A stretch of DNA of 37,603 nucleotides from the NCBI GenBank assembly GCA_902573115.1, contig CACGIM010000008.1, positions 1-37,603 of the forward strand. The letters run 5' to 3'. The translations under genes and the position numbers were made by a program. The stretch's first letter is position 1, and each line of letters starts with the position of its first letter. Below, in pieces: positions 28,558 through 37,603 of this stretch. Under the pieces are notes generated by a model. The model was not told the origin of the DNA. It saw nothing but the letters and a program-made list of their open reading frames with translations, and ran no database searches. Source of the stretch: an uncultured Candidatus Poseidoniales archaeon. Lineage in GTDB: Archaea > Thermoplasmatota > Poseidoniia > Poseidoniales > Thalassarchaeaceae.

Positions 28558-31500
28558 GTGCTTCTAACCGAGCAAAAGGAGCAAACTCCCGGAGAGGGAG
28601 TGGGATGAACACTACCCAATCGTGCCTTGTAAGCTACCTTCTGGGCAACCCCCAGCCTCTGGGCTAACCAAGCCCTGAAGTGATCACTATCCGCGCTCGG
28701 TCCCTCATCTTGGAATCTGTGGAGTTCTGAGGTAACAGAAGATCTGGTCCCAATATTTGTCCTGTCATTGTCTTTCGAATATTTGGATGAGAGCTCGATG
28801 AAGTGCTCAGATGTGTGGCCAAGTACTGATATTCCCGCTCCCAGAACCAAGTCTCCGGGATGGGTTACTTCCCAGGACCTAGCGTAGATGGCAAGTTGCA
28901 GTTCCTCCAGAAGACCCTTGTAGTGACGTTGCATCGCCGATCCGGACTCAGATGTCTTCAGATCTCTGATTGCTACTATTCTTCTGGGAGACCAACCAGA
29001 TCCGTTAATCCTGATTGGCGCTACTGAGTCGTTTCCAGACTCGTTCACCCAGATCCTAGAGTCCCCGTCAATTGGCAACAAATCTACCCTGTCAATCCAC
29101 CCCCTAACTTTGATCGGATCATTAAATCCATCCGAGATTTCTATACCTGGATTATCCTCTTGTCCTATCTTCCACTCAATTGCAATAGGAGCAGAATCAC
29201 CTAAATCAAATTCCGCGGAAATAATTCCTCCTACTCTACCGGCAAGAGGCACAGGCATTGGGTCAGCTAGCCAGCTATTCCATTCCTGGAGATTCATGCC
29301 AGTTAGCATACGAAGGCGATTTGTAGATACTGCATCGGTTCTTCCGAGCCAGGGAGCATGTGAGTCTAGTGACTCAAGTGCCAGCATCATGATCTGCTTT
29401 ATGTCGAGCCCTGAATTCCGTATGCTGCTGTATCCTAAGCCTCCGTCGTGTCTTCTCTCTTCTCCGGAGGAAAGCCCAAGAACTCCTTGAATAATATCAT
29501 GATGCACGTTGTGAATGAGCTCGCCGTGGGTCCTGCTATCCACATCTTCCTCTTGATTCTCTTCTCTTTGAGCACTAAGTTCTCTCGTCATCCATGCCAT
29601 TCGGGGGCACCTGTGCCAGTCCTGCAGTCTAGTTGGTGACCAAAGATCGATGTCCTGCCTAGGTTCGGATAGGTGTCCGTGCCTTGAGTCACTCACAGCA
29701 GACCCACTGGGAGCCAGCGGGAGTGGCCTAGGATCTATAGTTGGAGGGGATTTGCCGTTTCTATCCACACCCCCCACCACTGGCCATCGATGGTTCTCTC
29801 TGGGGTTCAACACCCCCTCTGGAGGTTTGCCTCGAAGCTTCGATTTCTCCAAAGATAAGATGTGTTGAGTAGCGGAGTCTGGAAGATAGCCGTCCTTTTC
29901 CGGAACAGTGGGCTGCCGTCTCTCTCTGTCTCTCTGCAAATCTGGATCTAAGGGAATGGATATTGAGCTTGGATTCAGAGGTGGCCTTTGAGCAGGCTCT
30001 CCAGATTGTATCATTTTTCCTTCCTGCTGCCTTAGTCCTCTTGGTGAGTTGTCGGTCTCGAGAGATAGGTCCCCAACTCCTCTCGTTCCATCAGGATCGA
30101 ACTCACTTATCCATTCTCTTATTGGGGCAGCAGGCGGAGAGGACTCGTCCATACTTGGGTCGAGGACTATTACTTCCGGGGCAGAGTGAAGGATGTGCTG
30201 AAGACTATGTCGGGCGTCCCTGATGGGAGAATCCGGACTGAGGATTCCTAGGGAATGCCTCTGCTCCTCACCTAGGAAAGCAATCTTGGGAACCCTCAAG
30301 TCCCATGAGATGCTTGATAGGTTCGACAATATAATTGTATCAGAAGTGCTCCCCAGCGCCTCTGATGGACTCATTACCGATACTCCACCGGTGTAGTTTT
30401 GTCCACCAGCAACTGCAGTTGAAGCGCTTGAAAGTGAGTTCATCTCCTCCACCCAATCTGGACCCATAAGGGGATGATTTTGATTAGAGCTGATTTGCAT
30501 TTTTCTCAGGAGCTCTCTATCCATAACAAGAGACTGCAGGGCTGAGGCTGGGCTGAGGGCAATACCCCCATAACTGGTCATTTCTGACTTCAAATTGATA
30601 AGCTGGAGTGTCTTTTCAAACCATTCGTCACCGTTGGTCGGCGGGCTTAGGAGTGGTAGCTCATGGCCAGAAAAGCACCCAAGAGCCCCCTTGTTAGCTC
30701 GAATTATCTCCCTGTCTGTTCCTCTTAACAGGGGAAATAGTGAGTTGGCTAGGCATAGTAACCACCACTGCGCGGATTCCTTTTCCAGTCCCTCCTTTTC
30801 TCCGATAGGGGGCCTTGAAAGAGTTGCAATCCACTTGGCCAATGCACCCGGTCCGCCCAAAACGTGCTCGCTTCTTGCTATCTTGGTTAGAACCTCTGGA
30901 TTTGCAATTGGGATTATTGCGCTCTCTGTGGGATGCTTAAGGGAATCTTCGAAAGGAACGATTGATGATTGCAATGCTAGATTCCGAAGCCTTTCCAGAG
31001 AAAAGGCGTCAGGGCCATGGGATAGGTTTGCTAGCGAGATTATCCAATGACATATGGGGTGCGTGTAGGCGCTTGTCTTACTTCTCACTAGTCCCAAACC
31101 CAAGTTGCCGAGCTTTCTTTCCCATTTGTGTCTGTTATTCTCCGCAGAGGGATCTACGATCGTGATCCTTGACGATCCGCTTGACATTGCTTCGTTCACA
31201 AAGTCCGTAGCGGCTCGGAAAGAGTGCTTCTCCCTCCTAAGTAGTATCCTATGTATGTTCCCGATTTTGTCTGAGGCATCTATTGAATGACTGGGAACCC
31301 ATTGAGGGAGGCTATTCGAGTCCCTAACGGGATGCTCATCTAGTAGGAGATTGCCGTGATGTCCGAGTCTGAAGTTTCCTGAGTGGACAAGCTGATGAAT
31401 AGGCTTGTGCTTGGAGATTGAGAGGAGGATTTGACTTCGGGATCTACTCATCACAGGTGAGTGGTCTAGCATGATGATTCCATCTATGTCCGAGAGTGTG

Positions 31501-32099
31501 AATGGCGTTTCTCCTCCATTCAAGCATTCAATTATCTTCTGAGGGACCATGTCCGGATGAGTTCCTCTCATTCGGTTCTCCAATCTAGTTAGCACTTTCC
31601 TGAAGGTTGTAATTCCTGGACCATCCCAATCTTTGATTACTAAATCTCTTGAAAGCTGACGATGTAATGATGTTAGTGCCTCTGTCTTAGCCTTACCCCA
31701 CGTCATATTTGGCAGGGGGTTGATAATTGGAAAGCCTAGTTTCGCGGCCTCCTTCTGACACTCCTTGTGAAGTACTATCATGAATGGACCCTCGGTGGAT
31801 ATCACTCTAGGCAACCTCAGGTCCGCGACCAGGGAGTTAATCAGTGATTCAATAGTATGATGCAGAGTTCTGTCGATAGCCCCACCTAGCCCTATCCCAG
31901 AGAGTACCTGCTTCCTGGTATTTTCATTGGGATAAATCAAGAGTATCCTGGGCGTTCCCCCTGACTTAAGCCCGGATGAGTCTAGTGACTGCAGCTTGAT
32001 GTGGTTTAGAAGCCATTCAGGAATTGGACCTCGACTGATCTTCTCGCTGGTTATATCATAATCTCCGGACATCCGACCGCCTCCCTGAGCGTTGTCCAT
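28527..32099 (-). CDS. AddB-like nuclease subunit with PD-(D/E)XK domain and Fe-S-type Cys motif
   Basis: 1190 aa; C-terminal SPTRLQDWHRCPRMAWM, THGELIHNVHHDII, IVAIRDLKTSESG, LLEELQLAIYARSWE, and final GVCSFCSVRSTCNV (CX2CX5C). Overlaps the helicase gene by 31 bp on the same strand. Confidence 0.8.
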   Translation of the reverse strand: MDNAQGGGRMSGDYDITSEKISRGPIPEWLLNHIKLQSLDSSGLKSGGTPRILLIYPNENTRKQVLSGIGLGGAIDRTLHHTIESLINSLVADLRLPRVISTEGPFMIVLHKECQKEAAKLGFPIINPLPNMTWGKAKTEALTSLHRQLSRDLVIKDWDGPGITTFRKVLTRLENRMRGTHPDMVPQKIIECLNGGETPFTLSDIDGIIMLDHSPVMSRSRSQILLSISKHKPIHQLVHSGNFRLGHHGNLLLDEHPVRDSNSLPQWVPSHSIDASDKIGNIHRILLRREKHSFRAATDFVNEAMSSGSSRITIVDPSAENNRHKWERKLGNLGLGLVRSKTSAYTHPICHWIISLANLSHGPDAFSLERLRNLALQSSIVPFEDSLKHPTESAIIPIANPEVLTKIARSEHVLGGPGALAKWIATLSRPPIGEKEGLEKESAQWWLLCLANSLFPLLRGTDREIIRANKGALGCFSGHELPLLSPPTNGDEWFEKTLQLINLKSEMTSYGGIALSPASALQSLVMDRELLRKMQISSNQNHPLMGPDWVEEMNSLSSASTAVAGGQNYTGGVSVMSPSEALGSTSDTIILSNLSSISWDLRVPKIAFLGEEQRHSLGILSPDSPIRDARHSLQHILHSAPEVIVLDPSMDESSPPAAPIREWISEFDPDGTRGVGDLSLETDNSPRGLRQQEGKMIQSGEPAQRPPLNPSSISIPLDPDLQRDRERRQPTVPEKDGYLPDSATQHILSLEKSKLRGKPPEGVLNPRENHRWPVVGGVDRNGKSPPTIDPRPLPLAPSGSAVSDSRHGHLSEPRQDIDLWSPTRLQDWHRCPRMAWMTRELSAQREENQEEDVDSRTHGELIHNVHHDIIQGVLGLSSGEERRHDGGLGYSSIRNSGLDIKQIMMLALESLDSHAPWLGRTDAVSTNRLRMLTGMNLQEWNSWLADPMPVPLAGRVGGIISAEFDLGDSAPIAIEWKIGQEDNPGIEISDGFNDPIKVRGWIDRVDLLPIDGDSRIWVNESGNDSVAPIRINGSGWSPRRIVAIRDLKTSESGSAMQRHYKGLLEELQLAIYARSWEVTHPGDLVLGAGISVLGHTSEHFIELSSKYSKDNDRTNIGTRSSVTSELHRFQDEGPSADSDHFRAWLAQRLGVAQKVAYKARLGSVHPTPSPGVCSFCSVRSTCNVKMEGFF

Positions 32100-32140
32100 G
32101 ATTGACGGAGGTTATTCAACCCAACTCATGATTGACGTCA

Positions 32141-33073
32141 TCAGTGACCGTTAATTTTCTTTCTGCGAGGAGTTAGCGCTGCGAGTAGGCAGAGTAGTGT
32201 TGACACGGCCGGAGCAGGCAGAGAGCCTGCTTGGGCAGAAACTGAAGTCCCCCAATCAATTAGTAGAATGAGCGAAATATCATCCCCGTCCCATGGGGGA
32301 GGCAGAACGACCTGGAGGGAACCGTTATTCCAGTTGGGGAGCTTAATAGTCTCATGTAGAACATGATGGTAGATGTCAAGCCCATTTGTTCCATTGGGGT
32401 AGTATATGCTACCTTCTACAATCATCAGAACTGCTTCAGCCGTCCAGTCTTTTGAGCTAGAGAGGTTGTTGTACCAATTCACCACTGCTCCATTTTCCGA
32501 TTTAGCTATTTCCAGCGACAGAGTTCCGTTGCCTTGGAAGGGATGGCTAGACCCGAGAGAAAGAGCAGTTGAGTAATCGGTTACTAGGCTGTTGGACCTA
32601 GTGCTATCTCCGGTGTACATCCTCTCTCCATCAAACACCTTCGAAGGCGCAGCCCTTTCACTTCCGCTCAGGTATGGAGTTTCGCTTGATTCTAGTGACC
32701 CTTGGCCATATTCTTCTATCCACCTTGAGTCGGATGATTCGCTGCCGAATGGGTCTAGAGTCTCATATAGGTACCTGTGGTAGTGGAAACGGAGGACTTC
32801 ATGACTTCCGATCGCTTCATCCAAGGCTATCTCTGTCTCTACGCAGTTAAAACACCAAGTGGCCGTGTAAACCTCTACTACGCTGGGTAAGTCTGAAACT
32901 TCAATCGTGGATCTCTCATTAGTAGTATTATTGCTGAGTAGGATTGAGGGTCCGCCTATTGTCCCGGCATTCATGCCCAATCTAGCATCATCCCACAACT
33001 TGGAACTGGCCGCTGAAGCATGAATCGGCAAGATTAGCATGGTCGCTAGGAGGATCGCTAGGAGGCTTCTCAC
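32141..33073 (-). CDS. Secreted thioredoxin-like protein with C-terminal membrane-anchor/sorting-like tail
   Basis: N-terminal signal peptide MRSLLAILLATMLILPIHASA; VEVYTATWCFNCVETEIAL (WCxxC); C-terminal LPAPAVSTLLCLLAALTPRRKK (hydrophobic helix plus basic tail). Confidence 0.75.
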   Translation of the reverse strand: MRSLLAILLATMLILPIHASAASSKLWDDARLGMNAGTIGGPSILLSNNTTNERSTIEVSDLPSVVEVYTATWCFNCVETEIALDEAIGSHEVLRFHYHRYLYETLDPFGSESSDSRWIEEYGQGSLESSETPYLSGSERAAPSKVFDGERMYTGDSTRSNSLVTDYSTALSLGSSHPFQGNGTLSLEIAKSENGAVVNWYNNLSSSKDWTAEAVLMIVEGSIYYPNGTNGLDIYHHVLHETIKLPNWNNGSLQVVLPPPWDGDDISLILLIDWGTSVSAQAGSLPAPAVSTLLCLLAALTPRRKKINGH

Positions 33074-33111
33074 GTCAGTTCGAGTGGGGCGGGCTATTGA
33101 ACGCTTACGGG

Positions 33112-34155
33112 TTATCGTGAGGCTGCGAACGCCTCTATTGCCCTATCCACATCTTCATCGGTGATGTGTAGATGGGTAACCGCTCTGATTGAAGAGTCGT
33201 CGATCGTTAGCGTATCTACTCCCTGGTCTGATAGTTTGGAAACCATTTCCTCTGCGCTTCCCTTCTCGCAGCCGATGTAGACCATATTCGTTTGGACCTG
33301 GTTCATATCCACATTGTACCCCATCTCGCTCACGGCCTCTGCGAGCCTTCGGGCCCTGTAATGATCATCACGAAGTCGTTCGATGTTGTTGTCCAATGCA
33401 TATAGTCCTGCAGCTGCTAGAATTCCCGACTGCCTCATTCCTCCTCCGAACATCTTTCTCCACCTGTATGCCCTTTCGATCATCTGGGAAGACCCAACAA
33501 GGACGCTTCCAACGGGGGCCCCCAATCCCTTTGATAGGCATATCGAGACCGAGTCATAGTGCTCCGCTATTCTTGCTACTTCCACTCCCATAGCAACAGA
33601 GGCGTTGAAAATCCGCGCCCCATCTATGTGGGATGTGCAGTTGTTCTTGGTGGAGACCCTAGCGATTTCGTCCATTGTTTCTAATGGGTAGCAGGTACCT
33701 CCGCCTCTATTAGCGGTGTTCTCAACGCAAACCATCGATCCGTTTGGGAAGTGCCCTAAGCTCCCATCCCCCTTTCTTATCGCGCTTCTCACATCTTCCG
33801 GGTTCATTATGCCGTTCAATCCTTCCACAAGCGCTACTGAAACTCCGGATAGAGCGGCAAATCCCCCTCCCTCGTAGATGTAGATGTGGCTATGGGCCTC
33901 AGTGATGATTTCGTCGCCTGGCTCGGTCTGCGCACGTATCGCAGTAGCGTTGCACATTGTTCCGGACGATACGAACAGCCCGGACTCCTTGCCGAGCATA
34001 TCAGCCAGCCTATCCTGGAGTTGTATGACAGTTGGATCGTCGCCGAGAACGTCGTCCCCTACGATTGCCGTGGTCATTGCCTCTCTCATTCCGGCCGTTG
34101 GTTGGGTCACGGTATCACTTCGAAGGTCCACCCTGCCTCCGGGGTATTCCCTCAT
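33112..34155 (-). CDS. ltaE: Low-specificity L-threonine aldolase (PLP-dependent beta-eliminating lyase)
   Basis: VDLRSDTVTQPTAGMREAM, VGDDVLGDDPTVIQLQ, SHIDGARIFNA, SICLSKGLGAPVGSVLVG (PLP Lys). Confidence 0.93.
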   Translation of the reverse strand: MREYPGGRVDLRSDTVTQPTAGMREAMTTAIVGDDVLGDDPTVIQLQDRLADMLGKESGLFVSSGTMCNATAIRAQTEPGDEIITEAHSHIYIYEGGGFAALSGVSVALVEGLNGIMNPEDVRSAIRKGDGSLGHFPNGSMVCVENTANRGGGTCYPLETMDEIARVSTKNNCTSHIDGARIFNASVAMGVEVARIAEHYDSVSICLSKGLGAPVGSVLVGSSQMIERAYRWRKMFGGGMRQSGILAAAGLYALDNNIERLRDDHYRARRLAEAVSEMGYNVDMNQVQTNMVYIGCEKGSAEEMVSKLSDQGVDTLTIDDSSIRAVTHLHITDEDVDRAIEAFAASR

Positions 34156-34197
34156 GGTATTCGGAATGGATTAGGACAAATAACTGATACTATCAGC

Positions 34198-37100
34198 CTA
34201 ATCCTTCTTCCTTATCTGTCCTACTGTTAGATCCTCGGAGTACATGTAGGCCTTCCCCCGGCCCCCTTCCTCTTTCTTCCTTCCAGATATGTATAGAACT
34301 GCCATCGTGCCGAGAATAACGGATGGTACGGCGAAAATGAGCATTGTAAGCAGTAGCGGCCTCTCAACATCGTTGCACTCGGTCTGGCCGCTATACTCCT
34401 GCTCCTGGCCACTTGGGCACTGTGTCTGCTCAGTGGCACCCTCCTCTGCTACGAAGTTCCCTGGTTGTGCTAGATCGCAGCTCCTGGATTTCGCGGATGA
34501 CTGGAAGGTGCCTGGCTCACAGGGAGTTTGCGAGGTAGCCCCGGAGGACTGGACAAAGTTCCCTGGGTCTGCTTCTAGACAGGATTCCTGTCCTTGGTCG
34601 GGCTGGAAATTGCCTGGTCTGCAGCTCGTCTGTGACATGGCACCCTCCTCGGGTACGTGGTGCCCCGGCATTGCCTCTTGGCACGAGTCTTGGCCCGCAA
34701 CGTTCTGGTACTCGCCTTTCGAGCACGGTATTTGGTCTGATGCACCCTCTTCTGGTACGTAGCTACCTGGAGTCGCTTCCATGCAGCTGGTCTTTCCTGC
34801 GGTCGACCTGTAGGTACCTGGCTCGCAAGGTGTCTGTGAGGAGGCCCCTTCCTCCGATACGTAGTGTCCTGGCGAGGCTGGTATGCACGATGTCTGACCC
34901 TCTGGTCGGTAGTTCCCAGGGGTACACGACACGGTGGATGTTCCGTCAGCGGAAGCCACCTCTCCAGGAGCAGGTTCGATGCATGAGCCCGATCCGGACT
35001 CGGCCTGGTATTGCCCCTCAGGACACTGGGTCTGGCCTGTTGCCCCGTCAAAGTCGACGTAGTTTCCCGGATCAGCTGGGGTGCACTGCGACTGTCCTGC
35101 AAACTCAGAGTAGGTACCCGATGGGCATGGGATCGGAGAGCTCGATCCAGGTGCTGAATAGTTTCCTGGTTGGGAGTTCTCGCAAGAGGTCTGCCCGGGA
35201 GACGATTGGAATGTTCCGGCTGGGCATTCCACTTGGCTAGTGGCGCCATCGAAGTTGGTGTAATTTCCTGGTGATGATTCCAAACAAGAAGCTTGGGCCT
35301 TCTGCGGCTGGTAGGTGCCAGCTGGGCAGAGGGTCTGAGATGACTGCCCCTCTGAGTCAACATAGTTTCCTGCGGAGGCGTCCGTGCAATCTGATGCACT
35401 GAAACCCGGCATGTATTTTCCGACGGGACATGGTATCTGCTCAACGGATCCTAAGATATCGACATAGTAGCCCGGCTCTGCATTGAAGCAAGAGGTGGCG
35501 CCTTCGCTAGGCTGGAATTGGCCCTGTTGGCATTTGTCTTGAGAGTCTGATCCCGAAGATTCGACGAAGTGTCCCGAGCTTGCGGTGATGCAGGCGGTTT
35601 GGCCGGCGGAGCTCTGCCATGATCCGGCCAAGCAGGGGTCCTGATTGATTGCCCCCGATAACGCTACGTAGTGTCCCGAGCTTGCAGTGATGCAGTCTGT
35701 CGCCAGTGGTGCAGGTTGGTAGGTCCCGGGGCTGCAGGGAGTCTGTTCCGTAGATGCTACCCCAGATACGAAGTTTCCTGGATCAGCAGGGATGCAGGAG
35801 GCTTGCTCAGCAAGTGGCTGGTAATATCCTGTCAGGCATGGGAACTGCTCCTCTGAGTACTCGGGCGAGTAGTAGCCTGCAGAGGTCACCCCGGAGCATT
35901 CCAATGGGTCACCCGCCGCGTAGTGCCCAGCTGGACAACCCATTGGTAGGGGGTCCAACATAGATATGATCCCATCCGAATCGGGGTCCCTGTCTGATAG
36001 GCTGGCGAGGTTGCTCGTGTAGGACTGGATGGGGTCTGGTTCGTTGCTGTTGGGGTACGGGTCGTCAGTGCCACCCTCTCCAGGGTAGTACGACCCAAGT
36101 TGGCCTCTGGTGTTGGCACCCCAGCAGTAGACTTTGGAGTCGGCTGTAATTGCGCACGTGGACTCGGTTGAGCCCCATTCGAGACTGCTGTTCTGATCCC
36201 AGTTAGCGGAGAACCACTGCCCCATCGTGGTCAACCCAACGAACTCGTGGCCACCCGATACCTGAGTTAGTGGTGACACAGCGCTGCTGGCCCCACCGTT
36301 CCCCAGCTGCCCGTTGGTGTTCTGACCTCCGCAGTAGGCCTCATTGCCGTCTAGGATGGCGCAACCGAAGGAGGAGGCTTGTGCGAATGATAGTGCGGTC
36401 CTTCCTTGAGGTACCTCCTCATTTATGATTGGCTGCATCCCATTGTTGTTTGGGTCGCCGGGATTCCAGCTACCCCCTTGGCCCCAGTATGCCAGTGATT
36501 CATTGTCGAGGATGGCGACTGTGAATACCCCACCGCCTTCCACTGCGACTGCCCCTCTACCTCCTGGCATTGGAACGTGCACTGGTTCAAACTGCGTTCC
36601 AGAGAAAACGTTCGAGCCAGCAGGGACTGATGAACTAGGGGGGCCGTAGACCCATGCAACCCCAGTTAGGGTATCTCCGACCTTTCCTGTCCATACGAAC
36701 TCCCCCTGCCAGACATAGTTTCCATTGCTGTCAACATGGCGTAGCAGTCCATTGCCCCCGTGAGAGCTGAAAGACGTAGAATCGGTAAGGTTCAGCACGG
36801 TGTCTTGACTGCTGAATTGATCTGTAGTCGATGTGACGTAATGGCCGGGCTCTTGACCCATTTTACCGGATTCTCCCCAGCAGTAGACGCTGTTGTTATC
36901 CAAGACCGCGCATGAATGCGTGCCCCCCACGGAGATTGAGACGGCGGGCCTGTCATCGGGGAATTTGACTAGGTTAGGAGCTGCGACTGCACCAAAACGA
37001 TTGCATTGGGTGTCGGGGGCATCGACGTCAAAAAGGCTTGAAACACGGCAATATGTGAAATTTTCATCCGTGTCGAATGCGTAACCCAGCTGTCCGCGGT

Positions 37101-37603
37101 GGTTGTAGCCCCAGCATGAGACTGACCCATCTTCGAGAATCGCACAGGAGTGTCCCTCCTCACCTGAGACCATCGTCTTAACTGTTAAATTGCCTGGGAA
37201 TTGCACCTTCTGAGGGGCCTTGTCCCCATGGTTGATACAAAGTTCATTCCACCAATTGCCACCGTCTGGATTCACTTCACAAGTGTTCCTTCCTAGTTGT
37301 CCCATCCTTCCCGATCCCCAGCAGTAAACCTCGTCCGATGTTGTGACTGCACATGCATTGTAGTAGCCGACTGCGACCTCTCTGAATGACATGTTAGCAG
37401 CTTCGGATACCGTCACTGGTACTGTTGAATGCGTGCCGTTACCTGCTTCTCCGTTCCCCAGTTGGCCTTGGTTATTCGCGCCCCAGCACTTCAGGGACTG
37501 GTCCTGCATTACCATGCAGACGGTCCCCCTACCACTTGCGATTGTAGCATCTGTGTGGATTGATCCTGAGGTGAAGCCAGGTGCGTTGTTTGACCCAGAC
37601 GTG
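34198..37603 (-). CDS. Large surface protein with RCC1-like beta-propeller, Cys-rich GCC2/GCC3-like repeats, C-terminal TM and cytoplasmic tail (5' end off the window)
   Basis: Frame is open to the right edge: upstream of the ORF-track Met at 37515 it reads ...SGSNNAPGFTSGSIHTDATIASGRGTVCMVMQDQ. Repeated CWGxNxxGQLG units, then ~15 Cys repeats, TM (LLLTMLIFAVPSVILGTMAVLYI) and basic tail. Confidence 0.85.
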   Translation of the reverse strand, partial: TSGSNNAPGFTSGSIHTDATIASGRGTVCMVMQDQSLKCWGANNQGQLGNGEAGNGTHSTVPVTVSEAANMSFREVAVGYYNACAVTTSDEVYCWGSGRMGQLGRNTCEVNPDGGNWWNELCINHGDKAPQKVQFPGNLTVKTMVSGEEGHSCAILEDGSVSCWGYNHRGQLGYAFDTDENFTYCRVSSLFDVDAPDTQCNRFGAVAAPNLVKFPDDRPAVSISVGGTHSCAVLDNNSVYCWGESGKMGQEPGHYVTSTTDQFSSQDTVLNLTDSTSFSSHGGNGLLRHVDSNGNYVWQGEFVWTGKVGDTLTGVAWVYGPPSSSVPAGSNVFSGTQFEPVHVPMPGGRGAVAVEGGGVFTVAILDNESLAYWGQGGSWNPGDPNNNGMQPIINEEVPQGRTALSFAQASSFGCAILDGNEAYCGGQNTNGQLGNGGASSAVSPLTQVSGGHEFVGLTTMGQWFSANWDQNSSLEWGSTESTCAITADSKVYCWGANTRGQLGSYYPGEGGTDDPYPNSNEPDPIQSYTSNLASLSDRDPDSDGIISMLDPLPMGCPAGHYAAGDPLECSGVTSAGYYSPEYSEEQFPCLTGYYQPLAEQASCIPADPGNFVSGVASTEQTPCSPGTYQPAPLATDCITASSGHYVALSGAINQDPCLAGSWQSSAGQTACITASSGHFVESSGSDSQDKCQQGQFQPSEGATSCFNAEPGYYVDILGSVEQIPCPVGKYMPGFSASDCTDASAGNYVDSEGQSSQTLCPAGTYQPQKAQASCLESSPGNYTNFDGATSQVECPAGTFQSSPGQTSCENSQPGNYSAPGSSSPIPCPSGTYSEFAGQSQCTPADPGNYVDFDGATGQTQCPEGQYQAESGSGSCIEPAPGEVASADGTSTVSCTPGNYRPEGQTSCIPASPGHYVSEEGASSQTPCEPGTYRSTAGKTSCMEATPGSYVPEEGASDQIPCSKGEYQNVAGQDSCQEAMPGHHVPEEGAMSQTSCRPGNFQPDQGQESCLEADPGNFVQSSGATSQTPCEPGTFQSSAKSRSCDLAQPGNFVAEEGATEQTQCPSGQEQEYSGQTECNDVERPLLLTMLIFAVPSVILGTMAVLYISGRKKEEGGRGKAYMYSEDLTVGQIRKKD
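34380..35945 (-). repeat. Tandem Cys-rich coding repeats (about 15 units, ~24 aa / ~72 bp)
   Basis: Units such as CPAGTYQPQKAQASCLESSPGNYTNFDGATSQVE / CEPGTYRSTAGKTSCMEATPGSYVPEEGASDQIP, consensus CxxGxYQ(x)7-8C(x)3-4PGxYV(x)2-3GAxxQ(x)2. Confidence 0.85.
36050..37603 (-). repeat. RCC1-like repeats (about seven recognisable CWG/GQLG units)
   Basis: LKCWGANNQGQLG, YCWGSGRMGQLG, SCWGYNHRGQLG, YCWGESGKMGQ, AYWGQGGSWN, YCGGQNTNGQLG, YCWGANTRGQLG. Confidence 0.8.

Noticed and set aside
32097-32137. 11-bp direct repeat catgattgacg (32097-32107 and 32127-32137) near the start of the AddB-like gene
   Set aside because: Short, only two copies, one overlapping the start codon; not enough to call a regulatory site or att/insertion duplication.
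34575-35444. 289 aa ORF on the minus strand inside the repeat gene, and 202 aa ORF on the plus strand (34632..35240)
   Set aside because: Alternative-frame translations of the repetitive Cys-rich coding region; composition is an artefact of the repeats and the true frame has a clear domain architecture.

Overview
Archaeal chromosomal window. The archaeal-type ftsZ-secE-spt5-L11-L1-L10-L12 order, a RaSEA-type archaeosine radical SAM enzyme and the general gene content suggest a Thermoplasmatota / Marine Group II (Poseidoniales)-like euryarchaeon; this assignment is inference. The window is densely coding, with about 27 genes and short intergenic gaps. It holds metabolic and transport genes, the translation/transcription/division operon, a putative two-subunit AddAB/RecB-like helicase-nuclease pair (about 8.5 kb), and the 3' part of a large surface protein combining RCC1-like repeats, Cys-rich repeats and a TM tail. 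No CRISPR array, tRNA, rRNA or transposon was recognised. The observations most worth checking are: (1) a degenerate Nudix-like domain fused to the N-terminus of Spt5/NusG; (2) directly downstream, a ribosomal protein L11 ORF that appears to contain only the C-terminal domain, with no room for the N-terminal domain; (3) an AddAB-like pair in an archaeon, with Cys clusters on both subunits; (4) a heme-copper-oxidase subunit I-like membrane protein that seems to lack the CuB ligands; (5) the RCC1 / GCC2_GCC3-like repeat surface protein.
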